The position numbers and the translations under genes were made by a program. A stretch of DNA of 64,000 bases from Branchiostoma floridae. Taxonomy: Eukaryota; Chordata; Leptocardii; Amphioxiformes; Branchiostomatidae. The stretch lies in NCBI RefSeq assembly GCF_000003815.2, contig NC_049981.1:850636-914635 (forward strand), written 5' to 3'. Shown one piece after another: positions 22,401 through 37,400 of the stretch (position 1 is its first letter; every line of letters starts with the position of its first letter). The notes under the pieces were generated by a model that searched no databases, was not told where the DNA came from, and saw only the letters and a list, made by a program, of their open reading frames with translations.

Positions 22401-25400
22401 ATTCCCTCCTATGAACCGGCCTTAGTGTGTATGTTCTACCTTTGGTCTTTTGTATGTTCTACATGTAACGTTAGGTATAATCCATCAAAAGAGTGCTGTA
22501 TTTAACTAAACATTCAGTAGATCTATAGATACATGCCAGGTATCCTGACATTCCTGATAACTCCAATTCTCTTGTCTAGATTTCATCTGCTTCTAACAGG
22601 TATTTTAGGTAATACAAAATCTAGCACAAAAGGAGGATAGTCGTGACACCAAGAAATTTGATATTTTTGTGTAGCCTCTTATTCTTGTCTAGGACTGAAC
22701 TAATCTTTGAACTCTTTCCATGCAATCACTAATAACACTCCATTGACACAATACTTTCACAAGGGAAACATCTTTTGACAAATGCAATAAAGTGATTTAA
22801 AACCATGTTTCTAAATCCCTCCAAAATTTAAAGTTCTAAGGCAGTCCCAATAAGTGGCTCACAGTTTCTATTTCGTCATTTCAGTTAGCTTAGAAAGTAA
22901 TCATAGGGGCAGGAGACAAGAAACACTCTTGTTTTGTGTTCCTTGGTGATCTTTGATATCTTGTTTAGTACTCCTTGGAAAGGATGAATGCAAAGCAAAA
23001 AAGATTTGTACAGAAATGTAAGCTGTCCATAATGTTACAGCATTGTAAAATAAATGTGAAATACATCATTGCTGCTTTCTTTTCAGAGAATTTGGAGCCC
23101 TAAAAGTAAACATTTTGTTTCCAAGCTGGTCTACAGGCTAATCTGGCCTCCCATGGAGAAAGAATCATCTTGTCCCTGTTAGTGCTGTCATTAGTAATTG
23201 GCCATGAAATTAGGCTAATCTCTTAAGTACACAATGTTCTCTGGGGGCTGGATCTAGAAACCTGTCCCTGGGGTAACATCATATATTCCAAGCACCACCA
23301 ACAAAGCAACTGTAACTGTCTGTACTACTCCTATGCCGGTTTTCAAATTCAAGAGAACACATGCCTATATACCATAATACCCTGGCTCATTGTTTACAAT
23401 AGATTGGTAGCAGATGTTCAAGGCAGAGCCAGCCATGACATACTGGACATGGTGTATCAGATATCATTGCTATGTATTCAAGATCTAATCTGCAGAATGT
23501 TGGTAAAAAAAATTCTGACCAGACAGGTTTCTCTGACATCCACTACCAGTATACCCCAATTTGGGGTGAAGAGCTGGGCTGCTCATAACATTACAATCTT
23601 TCACCCCAAGATCTGCTTGGAGATCTGTTTTAGCTTCTGCCTTCCGAAGTCTAAGTTTGTATAGAAGCTGATCATAATAATAATAATAATAATGATAATC
23701 ATCTGGTGTATTTTGCCAGCCAGTAGGTACCCCAAGTATGAGTAATGAGGCTGTTTAACGTGGTCGAGGCACCTCCTCGAGCACTGAACCCCCGTTTTAC
23801 GTCCCTCCCGGAAGACGATTTCGTGGAAAACTTCGTGAGGCTACAGCAATCCGGACGTCCTTGGGTGGGGGACTCCCATCCAAGTACTGTCCGGACCGCT
23901 CGTTGCTTAACTTCTGAGATCGAGGGATCGGGTGTACCTACGCGCCACGTGGCCGTAGCTGAAAGGAGTGGATAAAAACAGGACAAAGGCAGGATTCTAT
24001 TCCCACAGATAGAATCCAGTTTCCCAAAACTGTATACTACCACTACACTATTATGGGACAACTGTACAAAGGAAATCTTCATTCTCTCCCCTCACCCATT
24101 TTCTCCATCATGTGTTTAGAATCCATGCAAGAGTCAACGTTTGATTTAATACATCTGCTTATCCTTAAAAGTTTTTTTCCAGACTCTGTGAGACTCCATC
24201 AATTACAAAATATAGTTATCGTGTCTGCACATGTCTAAAATGCATTTGACATCATCAAGTTATTGTGACAAAGTAAAGAAGAAATTCTGTACAAGGTACA
24301 GTATTCAGTTTCTTCTGTAAACACAGGGAATAGCCATCCTGGTGTACTCTCCAAGCAGAGGTTAGGCTCCGGTTGTTTTTACGTCTTTTTTTAGTCGCTT
24401 TTATAGGGCTTTCTATTTTGTATTGTTTCTTGAAGTCCGCCAGCCAAAGTTAGGTTTTGACAATACAAGATACAATACAAAACAGAAAGCCTGATAAAAA
24501 CGACTAAAAAAAATGTAAAAAAAAACAACCAGAGCCAAACCTCTGCTTGGAGAGTATTCCTGATGTTCCCAATTAGGAAACCAGCAGGGAATTATCAGGC
24601 CATCCACCAGAGTGGCCAAACCAGGTCAAAGAAAGGTTACCATACAGCTGGGTGTATTATGTTTCATACACTATGTCCCTCCAAGCCCTATCACTGTATG
24701 TTTATCTTTCATAGAATGTATAAAGGATAATTTTTATACAATACATGTGAATTTATGTGTGAAAAAAAAAATTCGAATATGTCCCTTTATTCACTCATGC
24801 TGGTTTAACCATTACATGTTTTTGCAATGGAAAGTCTGAAAACAAATTATGAATGCATAGTTCAACTGGAAGTTTGTTTGTTTGTTCTAGACTGTCACCA
24901 CCGTTTTCGTATGGACACTCGGACTCCAGTTTGTTGGTAGCATGAACGTTTGTTACGGATAGTAGTCTCTTTTTACCTATGTACAATATATTATGATGAT
25001 CTTTCAGTAATGACTGGTTACAGAGTAAATAGGGATTTCTAACAAGGGAAAAGGGGATATATGATGGATTTCCTGATAAGTATTTAGATGTGCCCACAAG
25101 TGACCTAGTTACAGAGGAAAGACTCAATAGTGGGGAGTCCAGGACAGTAGAGGGTTTTGCCCTGTATTAGGCCATACCAATTTAATTTCTTGGTTCACGG
25201 ATTTTCAAAAAAATAGATAGAGAGAGAGCGACAGGGCGGAAAAAAAATTGTAAAATGGTTGGGGTAAAGATAAGGGCTAATCCAAAACATAAGGAATAAA
25301 AAGTTTTCAGCTTGAAAAAAGTACAAAAACACCATACTGTACAGTAACAGAACCTGTTCGTTGAAAATTACAAAAGTAGTGTCAGTTTTTATGTTTGTCC

Positions 25401-28400
25401 CATCTTTCATGAATGAAAATTGTAACTGCAATAACAATGCCCACATTTTAAGGAGCTTTAATATAAAGGCCAATCTGCTACACCAGAAAGTTGGTGAATG
25501 GTCTCTTTAATGGTGAAAATTTGCTGAGTGGTAATTTTTATTTTTTATTTTCCAAAAAATAGGAGCGAGCGAATCCGTGAACCAATCATTAAAATTGGTA
25601 TGGCCTTAGTACTACATTGTAGTAGCTTTTGGGTGGAAACACACTTCAAGACTTCAAATCCTGACACCTTTGACCTTTGATCACCTTTAGAACTAACTCC
25701 ATGTAGGGGCTGTTTCGAGAGGTGGTCTGAGTTTCCACATAAAATTCTCCATGGGCAAGGAAACCATGCTAAGGGGGAACAGGCAGACCAGCAGGCACTT
25801 GGGCAAACAGAGTGTGAACAGAGCTTCTTTGTGACCTGTTCATGACCTTATTTTAGTTTCAGTGTAACTGTTATCCCTACCCAACAAAAGAAGTTCAACT
25901 CTACTCTACTCTACTATTAATATTGTATTCACATTTTCAAAACTTTTCACTTACATTGTAACTGTATATATAAAACATCATTGAGCCTGAGATTTTTTCA
26001 GCTGCTTGGGGATCGCTCATTTCATCCGTAGAGGTGGTGGAAGATCAAGACATCTGAATGGATGTATGCAACTAACAATAGATAGCAGCTTAAACATTGA
26101 GACCCAGAAAAGCTTGAACAATCATCCCTTTCCTAAGTGTACATTCAGTCAAGTATTTCACAAGCCTAGCATGGTCTACCACAGGCCTGATCCACCACAA
26201 TGAACCTCCCCAGCAGCTAGCTCCCTCTAAGAGGGCCCCAATGCCCTTTTGCGTAGAGCGTTATCGGCCGTTTTAATTTTACGTAGAGCGTAGACGGATC
26301 GCTTAATTCAACGTAGAGCGTAATCGGTGCATTTTGCGAAGAGCGTAATTGACTCTTTTCATTCTACCGAATACGTTGTAGCTCCCCGGAATTTACCGTA
26401 AAACGTAATGGATGAATTGTGCATATAGCGTTATCAAACCTGCCCTAACCATTGCCCCGTCAAAATGCAGGAAATTGCGTTTCAGATGGTCGAGATTTCA
26501 AAATTTCCGTGGACCTCCTTTGCGACGCCCCGCACAATCTGCGCTCACGGCGACATGGTTGAAATATGTTGGGGCGTCGCCCTCAAACACTTAAACTGTA
26601 TTTTTAATAGAAATGGCATTAAAGATTTTGATTTTTTGATTTTTTGAAATGGCATTAAAGATTCGTCGATGAAGGTTAGACATCCAGGTAATAAGATACG
26701 CTAAAACAGTTTCTTCAGCAAAATCATATCCTGTTTTTGGCGGCATTAAGTATTATTGCCAAGGAAATATGTGGGGGGGGGGGTTAAGCAAGCTGAAACC
26801 TTGTGTATTTTTGATGATGCAAATTTCATTACATCGAGCTAGTCTAACGGCAAAATTTACCCCTGAAAATGCGAGAAACAGCGTTTCAGTGAGTCCCGAT
26901 TTCAAAATTTTGGCAGACCTCCCTGTCCCGCGTCTACGGCACAGAACAATATGTTGAGGGAGCGTCGCTCTCAAAAATCTTTTAAACAGATAGAAATTTT
27001 ACTATCGTACTCAGCTTAGTTTACAAGCAGAATGTGGCCCCCAAATGCAGGAAATGACGTTTTAGACGGTCAAGATTTCAAAATTTTCTCCGGACCTCCC
27101 TAGCGATCACATGCGCCTCGGGCGCTCACAACGACATGGTGGGAATTTGTGTGGGTCATCGCCCTCAAACATCTCTTTCTTGACAAACATGGCATAAAAT
27201 GATAAAGTTTAGCATAGTCTTCCAGCAAAATTTGTCCCTAAAAATACAGAAAATGCCGTTTCAGAGGGTGAAGATTTCGAAATTTCCCCAGACTAACCTT
27301 GCGACAGCTCGCTGACGCACCTACGGTACTCGAAATCGTGAAAATATTTTGGAGGCATCGCCCTTGCTAAAACTATGTATGTGTCTTTCTAACTGAATTA
27401 CCATCAAACTTAGCTTTGTCTGGTAGCAAAATTTGCCTGTCAAAACGCGGGAAAAGGCGTTTTAGAGGGTCAAGATTTCAAATTTTCCCGGGGGAGCATG
27501 CCCCCGACCCCCGCGCGACGGGTTGCGTCAAAGGCGCTACATCTGTTGCAAAATTCTGTCAGGAAAAGATCGTCCCCCCAAACGATATTTCCTGCCGCCG
27601 CCTCTGGAGGAGATGCCCCCACTATGCTTGGTGATAACAAAGTCCACTCGAATTTCCACTACGAATTTTTTAACACATCAATTCTAGGTTGGTAACTCTG
27701 GTACTTGAAGGCATGACTGTTTCTTGTTCTTTTTTGAGCTGATATTAGATACTCATCAGTCGGTACGTCCACCAGCTTATTGGTCATTTTGTACATCATG
27801 AAAAGTCTGAACATTTTCCTTCTGTCTTCAAGTGACATCCACTGCAGTTCTGTTTTCATTTCTAGTCTGCAAGAAAAAGTTGCCCCTCAAATGCAGGAAA
27901 AAGCGTTTCAGGGGGTCAAGATTTCAAAATTTTCCCGGAGAGCATGCCCCCGGATCCCCTATTAAAGATTGTCGCGCCTTCGGCGCTCAAGATGATAAAG
28001 ATTCGGTCAGCAATATTGCGCCCTGCGTTAGAAATTTGCTGTTGCCGCCTCTGCCGACGGTTACCATGAATACTTTTAACTCAACTTTTGTACCATCTTT
28101 GACACAAACGCTCAGTCGCTCGGTGATGAGTTCTGCATAACGTTTGGGGAAGCTTTCGAATTTAGCGTAGAGCGTAGAGAGGCTTCATGAATTCAGCGCA
28201 ATACGTAGCTGGCCATCAGAATTTAGCGTAGAGCGTTGTCGGGACCCCCCCATTGGGGCCCTCCTCTAAGTAAACCACAGTGCTTGGCTCAGTGGGCCAC
28301 AGATTGTATTTCAGGACACCGTGTCATCAACCCCCAGACCACCATGTGACATGTGAAAGTGATGCAATTCCAGACTGCCTCCTGGGCCATGTGGGTCATT

Positions 28401-31400
28401 AGTCTGTGTAACACAAACTCCGCTGTCCAGGGCTGTAACTGTTTGGCGGGCTGCTATAAGCGAGATTTAATCAGGCTAGTGGGCCATAGAAAACACTGGC
28501 CAGCTTCCTAGCTCCAGGGACCAGGCAACATGCCCCTTTAGGACAGGCCCTCTCAGTTAGACCCAATCCTCAAATTTCCTTGAGAGCATGTATGTCCTGG
28601 AGTCAAGGAGGTGATGACTAGGAGTCGATGGTCGTAATGCTAAATAGCCTGGTATCCAAACCCCAGCCTGATCTCATGTATCTATGATCTATCGTGCAGG
28701 GGTCTGGCAGGATTTTTGAGGTTGGGGTATGGTATCCAGGCTATAATGCTAAGGCTCTGGAAGCAGTCTAGCATCCAGGCTAGCCTATTCTGCCCTGGCT
28801 TATAGTACTGTATAAGTTATACTTTGTAATGTACAGCTTGAGCAAGGAAGCAGTAATTACACAGTGATAATACTATAACACTCAAAACTGGTAACTCCAG
28901 AAGCCATCATTCTATCATCACATAAGGCTGGTTTCAGATATGCAACTGAGCTCAGCTGTGTCCTCCTCTGAAAGGAATAACATCATTCTGAGAATCTGAT
29001 CCTCCCCAAGGAGACTAGTGTCATTCTTGTTCCACTGTCTGCCTCAGGGCTATGAGCCCTTTTTTTCTGACTTCTACAATGTGTATCTGACAAACAATTA
29101 GCAATTCTTAGATCTGTTTGGTCCCCAAAATTAGTAAGTATATTTGTATTGAGTTCGATACTAAGAAATATTCTAGATTGTTCCTCTGAGTTGAGTCAGG
29201 TGGGCCAGTCTCACTGTCCGGCATGTAACCTTATACAAGGATATGATGAACGTTATACCAGGAACTGGGTGTACATTTATACCTACTAGCTGCTGAGGCT
29301 GTTATCTCCAATTGGACACGCCTTGACCTGTCACTGCTCACTGCTGGAAGTAGTTAATGGTTAACTTTTAAGCAGATGTAAAGATCTGGTTCAGTCTCAG
29401 TGTTTTCAGTGCTTTTAAATGTTTTTGGAAGTTAATACACTTTCTAGGGGTTTGCCTCTTTCAATGTGGTGACTTATAAGTAATTCGTAGTACAATTCTC
29501 TAAGATAGTCTTACTAAAATTGCAAACACAGGATTGTGCCAGGTCCTTACATCTGCCTCTGTGCTTGAACATTAGAACTTTGACTCCTAGAGGATAAAAG
29601 TGGTGGGGATCAAGATAACTGAGTGGTTGAACTTAAATATTTGACCCCAAAGTCAGTAACTGTTTTCAGCATGTAGAACACATCTTAATGATGTATGAGT
29701 AAATGTGGACTTTTATGCAAGATTTTTGACACCACAACCTTATCATCCTAGTAGACATTACCTTAAATTTACTTGGCAATTCAAAACTGAGCATCTAACC
29801 ATTACCAGAACTTCCAATGCTTCATTACATCCCAAGGCAGATTTGCAGAAACATTCAATTTTATATCATCTGATATTTTCCTCATTTTGTAGTTGACTAC
29901 TTAAGTACTTTATAATTGGAAAATGTAGCACATACTGTATAAAAGACACACAAGGGGGGAGATGGTAATTCTGGCCTCAACAGGCCAAAGCTCTAATCTC
30001 TCATCGCCTAACACAAAACAGATGTGGCTACTGTAGATCTACAATGATCCATCTTTTGTGGAACATGGGTAGACACATATAATATTGGCCCTAGATAGAC
30101 CTGTTTATAAGCCTAGGGAAACTTCTCCTGTGGAATACTATTTAAGCAAATTGGGGAAATGATCACCATCATTAAAATATTCAATCTGATCAATTTTAAT
30201 GATCAATCTTCAAGTTTACTTCTTCCTATGACCAAAGATACTAATGAAAACGATAGATCTCTTGTTTCTCTATGATACAAAGTAACTCTGTGCATACATA
30301 TGCTGTTAAATGCAACTTTATAGTAATTGGTGTGAATGAGGACAAAGTGGGTTAGAGGTTAATTCTTTGATAACAATAATTTAGTTTTGTGATGACTTTT
30401 GAGTCTACTTGTACATCTTTACCATCTGCCTGAAAGTGTTCTGTAGGGTTTTCTCTCTGTCAGAGGCTAAGTGAGGTCACATCATCACTCACATGGGACT
30501 CTGATACAATTATCTATCTGTCACGGCTTGTTATACACTAATGCTTATTAAGTAAATACAGACAGCAGGGAATAGCTTCTGTTTTAGCCAGGGCAAGACT
30601 TCAAGCATGAGTAATAGTGTATATAACTAAATATGACAGCCCTTAGGTATAATTAAGGGGTAATGACCTGACCCGCACTGTGAAGTGCGAATATGGTGTC
30701 ATAAGGCCTGGTCCTTTGTTATAAGCACCAAATAAAACCAACAAATGAGTGAAGCGAACAAGGGGTGGTTTTATAAGGTGGTAATAGCAAAGGACCAGGC
30801 CTTATGACACCATACACAATGAGAAATAGGTGGGTCATTAACATATTTAGCATGTAGCCTTAGCTACTGAAAATGACACATTCAAGTCTTAGAGATACAA
30901 ATTCCAATAGAACTTGTATCTCTTGAATGTAATAAATACAAACTTTAAAGTTTATCTGTGTTGGTAGAAGTCATTATTGAACTAGTTAAATTGTAATTTC
31001 CAACACACCCAAATTTTCGACTGAACAGCTCCAGCTGCTGTGACATCACGTTATGCAGATTGAACACGTGACGCAATATGCAGTGGATCATAGGGTTCAG
31101 GTTCCCTGAGCACAGACGCCCGAGTTCAACAACCTCAGAACTTTCCCAACATATTCACATAGAATCACCGGGTCATTCGGTTTCACTGGACAAAGTTAAA
31201 ATCTTGGACATAGAGCCAAACTTTTTTGCTAGAGAGATCAAAGAAGCCATCTACATCAGAGCTTTACAACCATCCCTGAACAGAGATGGTGGGCGCTATA
31301 GTAGTTTAGTTAAATACTGCACACTTTTGATGGAATATACCTAGAACATACATAAGACCGAAGGTAGAACATACTACCACCGGTTCATAGGAGGGAATTT

Positions 31401-34400
31401 GCGCGACATATGATGATTCCCCTAGGAAAGTAGCCTAGGATAGTTTTCGGTTCACACAAACCCACTGCGACTCTCATGGCGCACCACAACACATCACACT
31501 GCAGCGCACAGCCGTGAACCCTGGTGACCAGACGAGTGTGGCGTGGGTTGAATCAAGGGTGGGAAAGGTCTCAGGCATTCGCATATGACCCCTGACCTAC
31601 TGCAAAGCGAAAGTGGGCTGCCTACGACATCGGCACTTTCAGTGATGCCGCAAACTGCCCAATGTCTGTCGTACGCCCAACCCTGGAGGCAACACGTGAC
31701 ACGTGATGCCGCCGTGCGTCACAGGGGCTGTTTACACGGACAAGCGTCACGCGCTGCTCATCAATCGCCATAGGACAGATTGCAGTTTCCACACGATGTG
31801 TGGAGTTTCCACACGATGTGTGGGGTTTCCACACGATGTGTGCAGGTTTCCACACAATGTGTGGAATCTCCACACATCGTGTGATAGAATTTCTGTTTTT
31901 AACTGAGAACATGTTACAGTCTGTTCTAAAACAAATCAAAGCAAAGTGGCACCGGGTTCAGCACACAAAAGGAGCCATTCTTGCACTCAGTCTGACCATG
32001 ACAGAGAAGGCAGACACTGTGTACAGCTTTTACAGGTTCATAGTACCCGTGAAATTCATCTTGCTCTTTTTGACAAGCACAAGGAATAGTGGACCACGGC
32101 ATAATGTCCTGACTGTAACCATTTTCAGTAATGCACATGTCAGGTGACAAACAACTGCTAAGATTCAGACTCACAATTGGTCCTGAGGCAAGGTAGTAAA
32201 CCACATGCAGGATTACTTACAGTAACTGTAAGTACTGTTGTTACAGTTCAGTTCATCCTCTGTAGAGTGACACCACGATTACGTACTACGCTACACACTA
32301 AGTCTCTAGAAACATGCAACAAACTGTCCTCACCCCCATTGCTGTTACAGTAGTACTCGTAGGTTCCCCCACTGTCCCATGTGTGAGAGACTCCGTCCCA
32401 GCCTCCTGCTACGATCAGATGTCCATTAGAAGCCAGGCTCAGAATGGGGGAGGGCTGAGGTGGGGTCAGGGTCCGCTTAGCTCTGGAAAACAGTACATCA
32501 TAGTCTTAAAACTTGTACACAATGCATTAATACTATTAAAGACAATGTTTCAGGGACCATCCTTTGGATGATTGCTGTATGGATGAGAAAATCTAATCCT
32601 AACCACATTGAAGAATGTTGTCCCAAATGTGAATAAGTTTACTGTATATCCCCCCACATCACCTTAAATGACTTACAGTCATTTAAGGTGATGTGGGGGG
32701 AATTTTTATTATACAGTAAACTTAGTCACATTTGGGACAACATTCTTCATAATTTATATGTAAATACTATGTAGCCCTTTTTGCCCTTTACGGTAAGGTG
32801 ACTAACTGTCATCACATACATCTGGCTGGATATATAAATATATATATTATGTAACTATATGCAAGTTATATATAATATCATGTACAAAGAACTTTGCTAT
32901 ATCCAATGATTTACCAAACCTGATGAAATGTTTCATGGATGCTCTAGATATTATTCAACAATAGAGAGCATACTGAACCTAGTAAACAAGCATTTAAAAC
33001 TATAATAGATAAATGAGCTTAAATGCAGGAAGAAGATACTGAATTCTCAGACTTACTTCAAAAAGGTCTTGTCTTTCTGCTGCGTGACGGCCCACACCTT
33101 GACAGACCCGTCATCAGAGGCTGTGGCAAACGTCGCACCCTTCACAAAGCATGCAGCAGTCACAGGTCTGCCTGCATGGCCCTGGAAACAAACATTTAAA
33201 TATGATATGACATACTACCTATAATTCTAATAAACTAAAAACCAAGCCCAAATATACAGATAGACATAGACAATGTATGTCCTGTGTGCCATGCTTGGTT
33301 ATATAACTGGAACAGGACATTCCCCGGAAGTAACATCTATTAAATATTGGGCATGTGAAGTGCAGGTTTGAATGTAACTATCAAAGGGAGGGGTTCCTCA
33401 GAGAGAGTGACAATACTTGCCATAAGTGAGTGAGTGAGGGGATCCTTAATAATTAAGTACATTATACAGGTGGTCACTAGTAAAAGGTTGACAGTATCAA
33501 TGGCCTCATGGTCCTTTTGTAGACTGAGTCATAGTACAAATGGCCGGACAGTCCCCCTGTAGAGGTGGTTGTTCAGTAACAATTTTTTATTGTATGTCAA
33601 TGGCCAGGTGGTCACTTAATATATACTATTAGGTTTAACTCAGACTATAAGATGCACTATCATGCACGTCATACAGAATTTTCTTAATCACCTATAATTA
33701 CCTGTATGCTGCATTTCTTTGAGTTGAACTGTGACCCTTTCTCTAGGTCCAGCTCCCACAATGCAATAGTGCCGTCCCTACTGCAGGTGACCACATAACT
33801 GTCCGCTGGGAGGAATACAACACCGGTCACCTCTGTCAGGAATAAAGCATGAGGCGTTAGGATTGCAATCTATCTGTGGGGAGAGACTCCGAACTGTGAA
33901 CTTATCTCTAATGGTGAAATTTTCGATTCTGCCAGATTGCAATCTAAACCCTGAATATGATAGCATATTCTGTATTTCTGCTCTTGATAAGAGCAAATAC
34001 CAAATTTTTAGTTTAACTGGATCAAGAAGGAATTTTCCATCATTCACCTGCATCATGGGAGAAGCTGTCCTCCCCAGCTTGTTTCAGGTCAGGGTTCCAC
34101 AGTCGCACTGTACCATCCAGCGAGCTGCTCACAATGTGGTTGTTGGTTGCCATGGCAACACCGAGTACCCTGTCAGAGTGACCCGTAAGAGTCCTGATCT
34201 CGTTGCCCTGAAAAATGAAGTTGAAATATTAAAAAATTTACTATCAATAGAATATATGACTTGTACATTAATACTACAGGTTATGTAAGTTCCTAATGCA
34301 TGTATTTAGGCTATTCTTATTCACCTAACTTGCTTACCAGTTTATCTATAATCTTCAAGCAGATCCTATGATGGCATAAGATACCAAACTGGCCAAGGAG

Positions 34401-37400
34401 TGCAGTCAATGAAGAGGTATACATTTGCCATGTTGGTAGCCCAGTAGCCAAGCACACTCCTAGGCCGACTTCACTCCTCTGCCAGCTTTTGATACTATCT
34501 TATGCTACCGTAGGATCTGCTTGGAGATTATTCATCAAATGGTATGAAGTCCTTTTAAAAGCTAAGTAACACTGCAGGAGCAAGAGTTCAGAGACCTCAT
34601 ACCTCAATGAAATCTTTTGAGAACTTGTTAATTTATTGTTTCATTTTGTCTCATTGATTATGCAAATAAAGCTCCTTCCTTGAAGATGAATTTAGAAGAT
34701 ACTCTAGACACTCAATTTTAATTTGACAGTTATTTTGAAATTTCAACTGCCAAAACTGATGACTAACCTCTAGTGGTTTCCAGATTCTCACTGTCCCATC
34801 ATCCCCTGCTGTCACCATGGTAACCTGGGTGACCTTTGACTCTTCCTTCTTCTTGGCGCCGACCTTCCGTTTCCTGTGCTCCTCCTCCCACTCCTCCGTC
34901 TCCACGGCAACACTCCAGTCCGAGATCTCTGGCTCGTCCTCAGGAGTTTCTTCTTCCTCTACAGTCACTGATAAAGTGTTCAACAATTGTGCAAGTCAGA
35001 GTTAGGTAATCCTATAGCCTTTTTAAAGCCATTGGGGCAGTGGGTTTTTATCCAATCTATAGGACAGGGTATTTGGAGGCAGAGCCCATCCTTCTCCTCA
35101 CACTTCATTTTATGTCCCCAATGAGAGTCAGGTACCCTTTTTAATCCTGGATGGATTGAGGCAAGTCAAGCAAAGTGCCTTTCCCAAGAGAACAAGATTG
35201 CTAGCATGATAGAATTTAACCCCATGACCTCAGTGGCTTTTGGGCCAAACACCCTGCAGATACACAACAGCAAGTCAGTCTAACTCAGCGATACTGAAAA
35301 CAGTCAGCCAGACCCATGTCTTTGGGCTGTTTACCGGAATACACCAGAATCATCAGGAATACACAAACAAGGGAGAAATCTCTCAATTTGAATGCATCAC
35401 ATGCTTTTAGTAAAGTTAGTGAGATTAATGGGATTAAGTGAGAGTAGTAACCTTGTGATATCGTCACACAAAAAGTAACTATAACTAGAAAGTAAGCGCT
35501 TTCAAACTTTGTTTGGAAAATAACAGAATGCATAACATAAAATGTAAAAAAAGTTAATTGTTCATGATTAAGTTTGGAGTAACTTTTCTCTCAGATGTCA
35601 TACCTCTCAGATCACATGCGTTGACTCTCAGATCATGTCCGTACAGCGTAGTTATCTCATCGCCCTTGTGGGACCACACCTTGACCGTCCCGTCATAACA
35701 GGCCGACACGACACAGCCATGGCTGGTGGCAACTGAGTTGATGGCACTGGTGTGACCTAAAGGGCAATACAGTCAGTATTAGATACATTATTTCAGTACA
35801 ACATATGGCCAAACAAAATCAATGAAATGTGCAGGAAAAAAAATGAAGACAACATTCTACAGTACCGCGATTTCCAGTAATAAAAAAAGTGGCCATGATC
35901 TAAAGATGTGGGATGACACTGTGGCTAGAGATCTATAGGGGCCATAGGGATTACATAAGATGCAGCTCAGGCCTTAGGACAGAACAGTAAAGTATATCGA
36001 TGATACATAGAACCCCAGGTAAAAGACTGTGTTGTTGGAAAACATGTAATGAGCTAGCTTCAAGTTAGTTTCACAACACAACATATTAAAACAGTGGACA
36101 TTGAACAGGTGTAAGGACTCTTCAAGCCATACTCAATAGAGACAATGGGTAGTGAAGACTCCAAGGCAAAATTGACCTTACTTTCTGAAGATTGTAATTA
36201 CTAAGTTGTAAGAGGAGATAAGAAGTCACAATAAGCAGTTGTTGTTTCATGTTCCATCTTAACAAATCATTGACAAGTGCATGATTATGTATGTGTGCAT
36301 TTTCAACCTCCTTGTATATTGCACAGATAGCGTTGTACATAGCTACTTACCTCCTCTTACAAATTGTAGTATTTGTTACACATACTCACCCACGAACTTG
36401 ACCTTCTCCTTGCCAGAGTTCATGTCCCACAGTTTGAGGGTGAAGTCGTTGGATGCTGTGACCACGTAGTCTCCGGTCTCTGACCAGGCACAGGACGTGA
36501 TCCAGTCCTGGTGGCACTCTGAGATCACCCTAGTGGGCTGGGGGTCAGGGCTACACAAACACAGGTATGATACAATATAAGCATTGTGCCTCTAACGAGG
36601 CTTTACAAAAGAGCTTAGTTTTTGTGAAAGCTCTTGAGTATGGAAAGACCAAAACTGCTGTTCAGTAACCATAGATAAATGTACACTCAGACTTATCCTC
36701 AGACACTGTTTGCCAGGACCTATCAATACTATCTTTAAATTTAATTTATTTGTGAAAACAAACTTTAAGGTATAGTTAGTAACAGTAATCAGCTGGTGTG
36801 TTCACAGGTTATGAATATTAGCATGATGTAAGGACTCCCGGTACTCCCGGCTTGGTGTACTAGGATACTTGGAGAATTGGAAGTTTGGCTCCAGCCCATT
36901 ATTGTAGAGTCTAAGGCTTGAAGGCAGTGTACACATACAATCATGCAAATGGGGCATAGATTGGTAACTGACTGCTAAATCAGCTCATTATATGTCAGGT
37001 CTTTATAGGGGCTTAGCTTTATGATATAGTCATTTTTATAGCTCTACAAAAAAAAACATGAATCGGTGTGTCCTATATAACAGTAACCCATAAATATTCT
37101 TACCCAGATTTGATGTCCCAGAGGCGCAGTGTCTTGTCCCTGCTGCCTGTCACCACAGACCTACAGTCTCCACTGAAGGCACAACAGGTCACAGGTCCAC
37201 CATGGCCTCGTAACACACACCTGGGTTTTACCTCATAGGGCATGGCCTGGAGATAACAACATTGGATACAGGTCAGTTTAAGGCTAACTGCACATGACAT
37301 ACTGACCTCATCCTCACACTCAGGGTTGACATCGCGGCAAAGCCTAACGATATCACCCCTGACAATTCAGCCAGGGTATTTGGGTATTTGGGGCGTGGCT

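Larger units (their letters stand above)
21744..32333 (-). other. TEP1: 10.6-kb TEP1 intron packed with mobile elements
   Basis: The exon ending at 32334 (phase 1, NSNGG) joins directly to the exon starting at 21743, so everything between is intronic. It holds two Penelope-like element ends, a 5S-derived SINE, an inverted-repeat foldback, a large TIR element with a nested LINE piece and several MITEs, listed separately. 28.3-30.6 kb shows only AT-rich sequence with no gene. Confidence 0.75.

Noticed and set aside
23845-23964. Functional 5S rRNA gene
   Set aside because: The 5S similarity is imperfect and runs into a SINE body with a simple-repeat tail.
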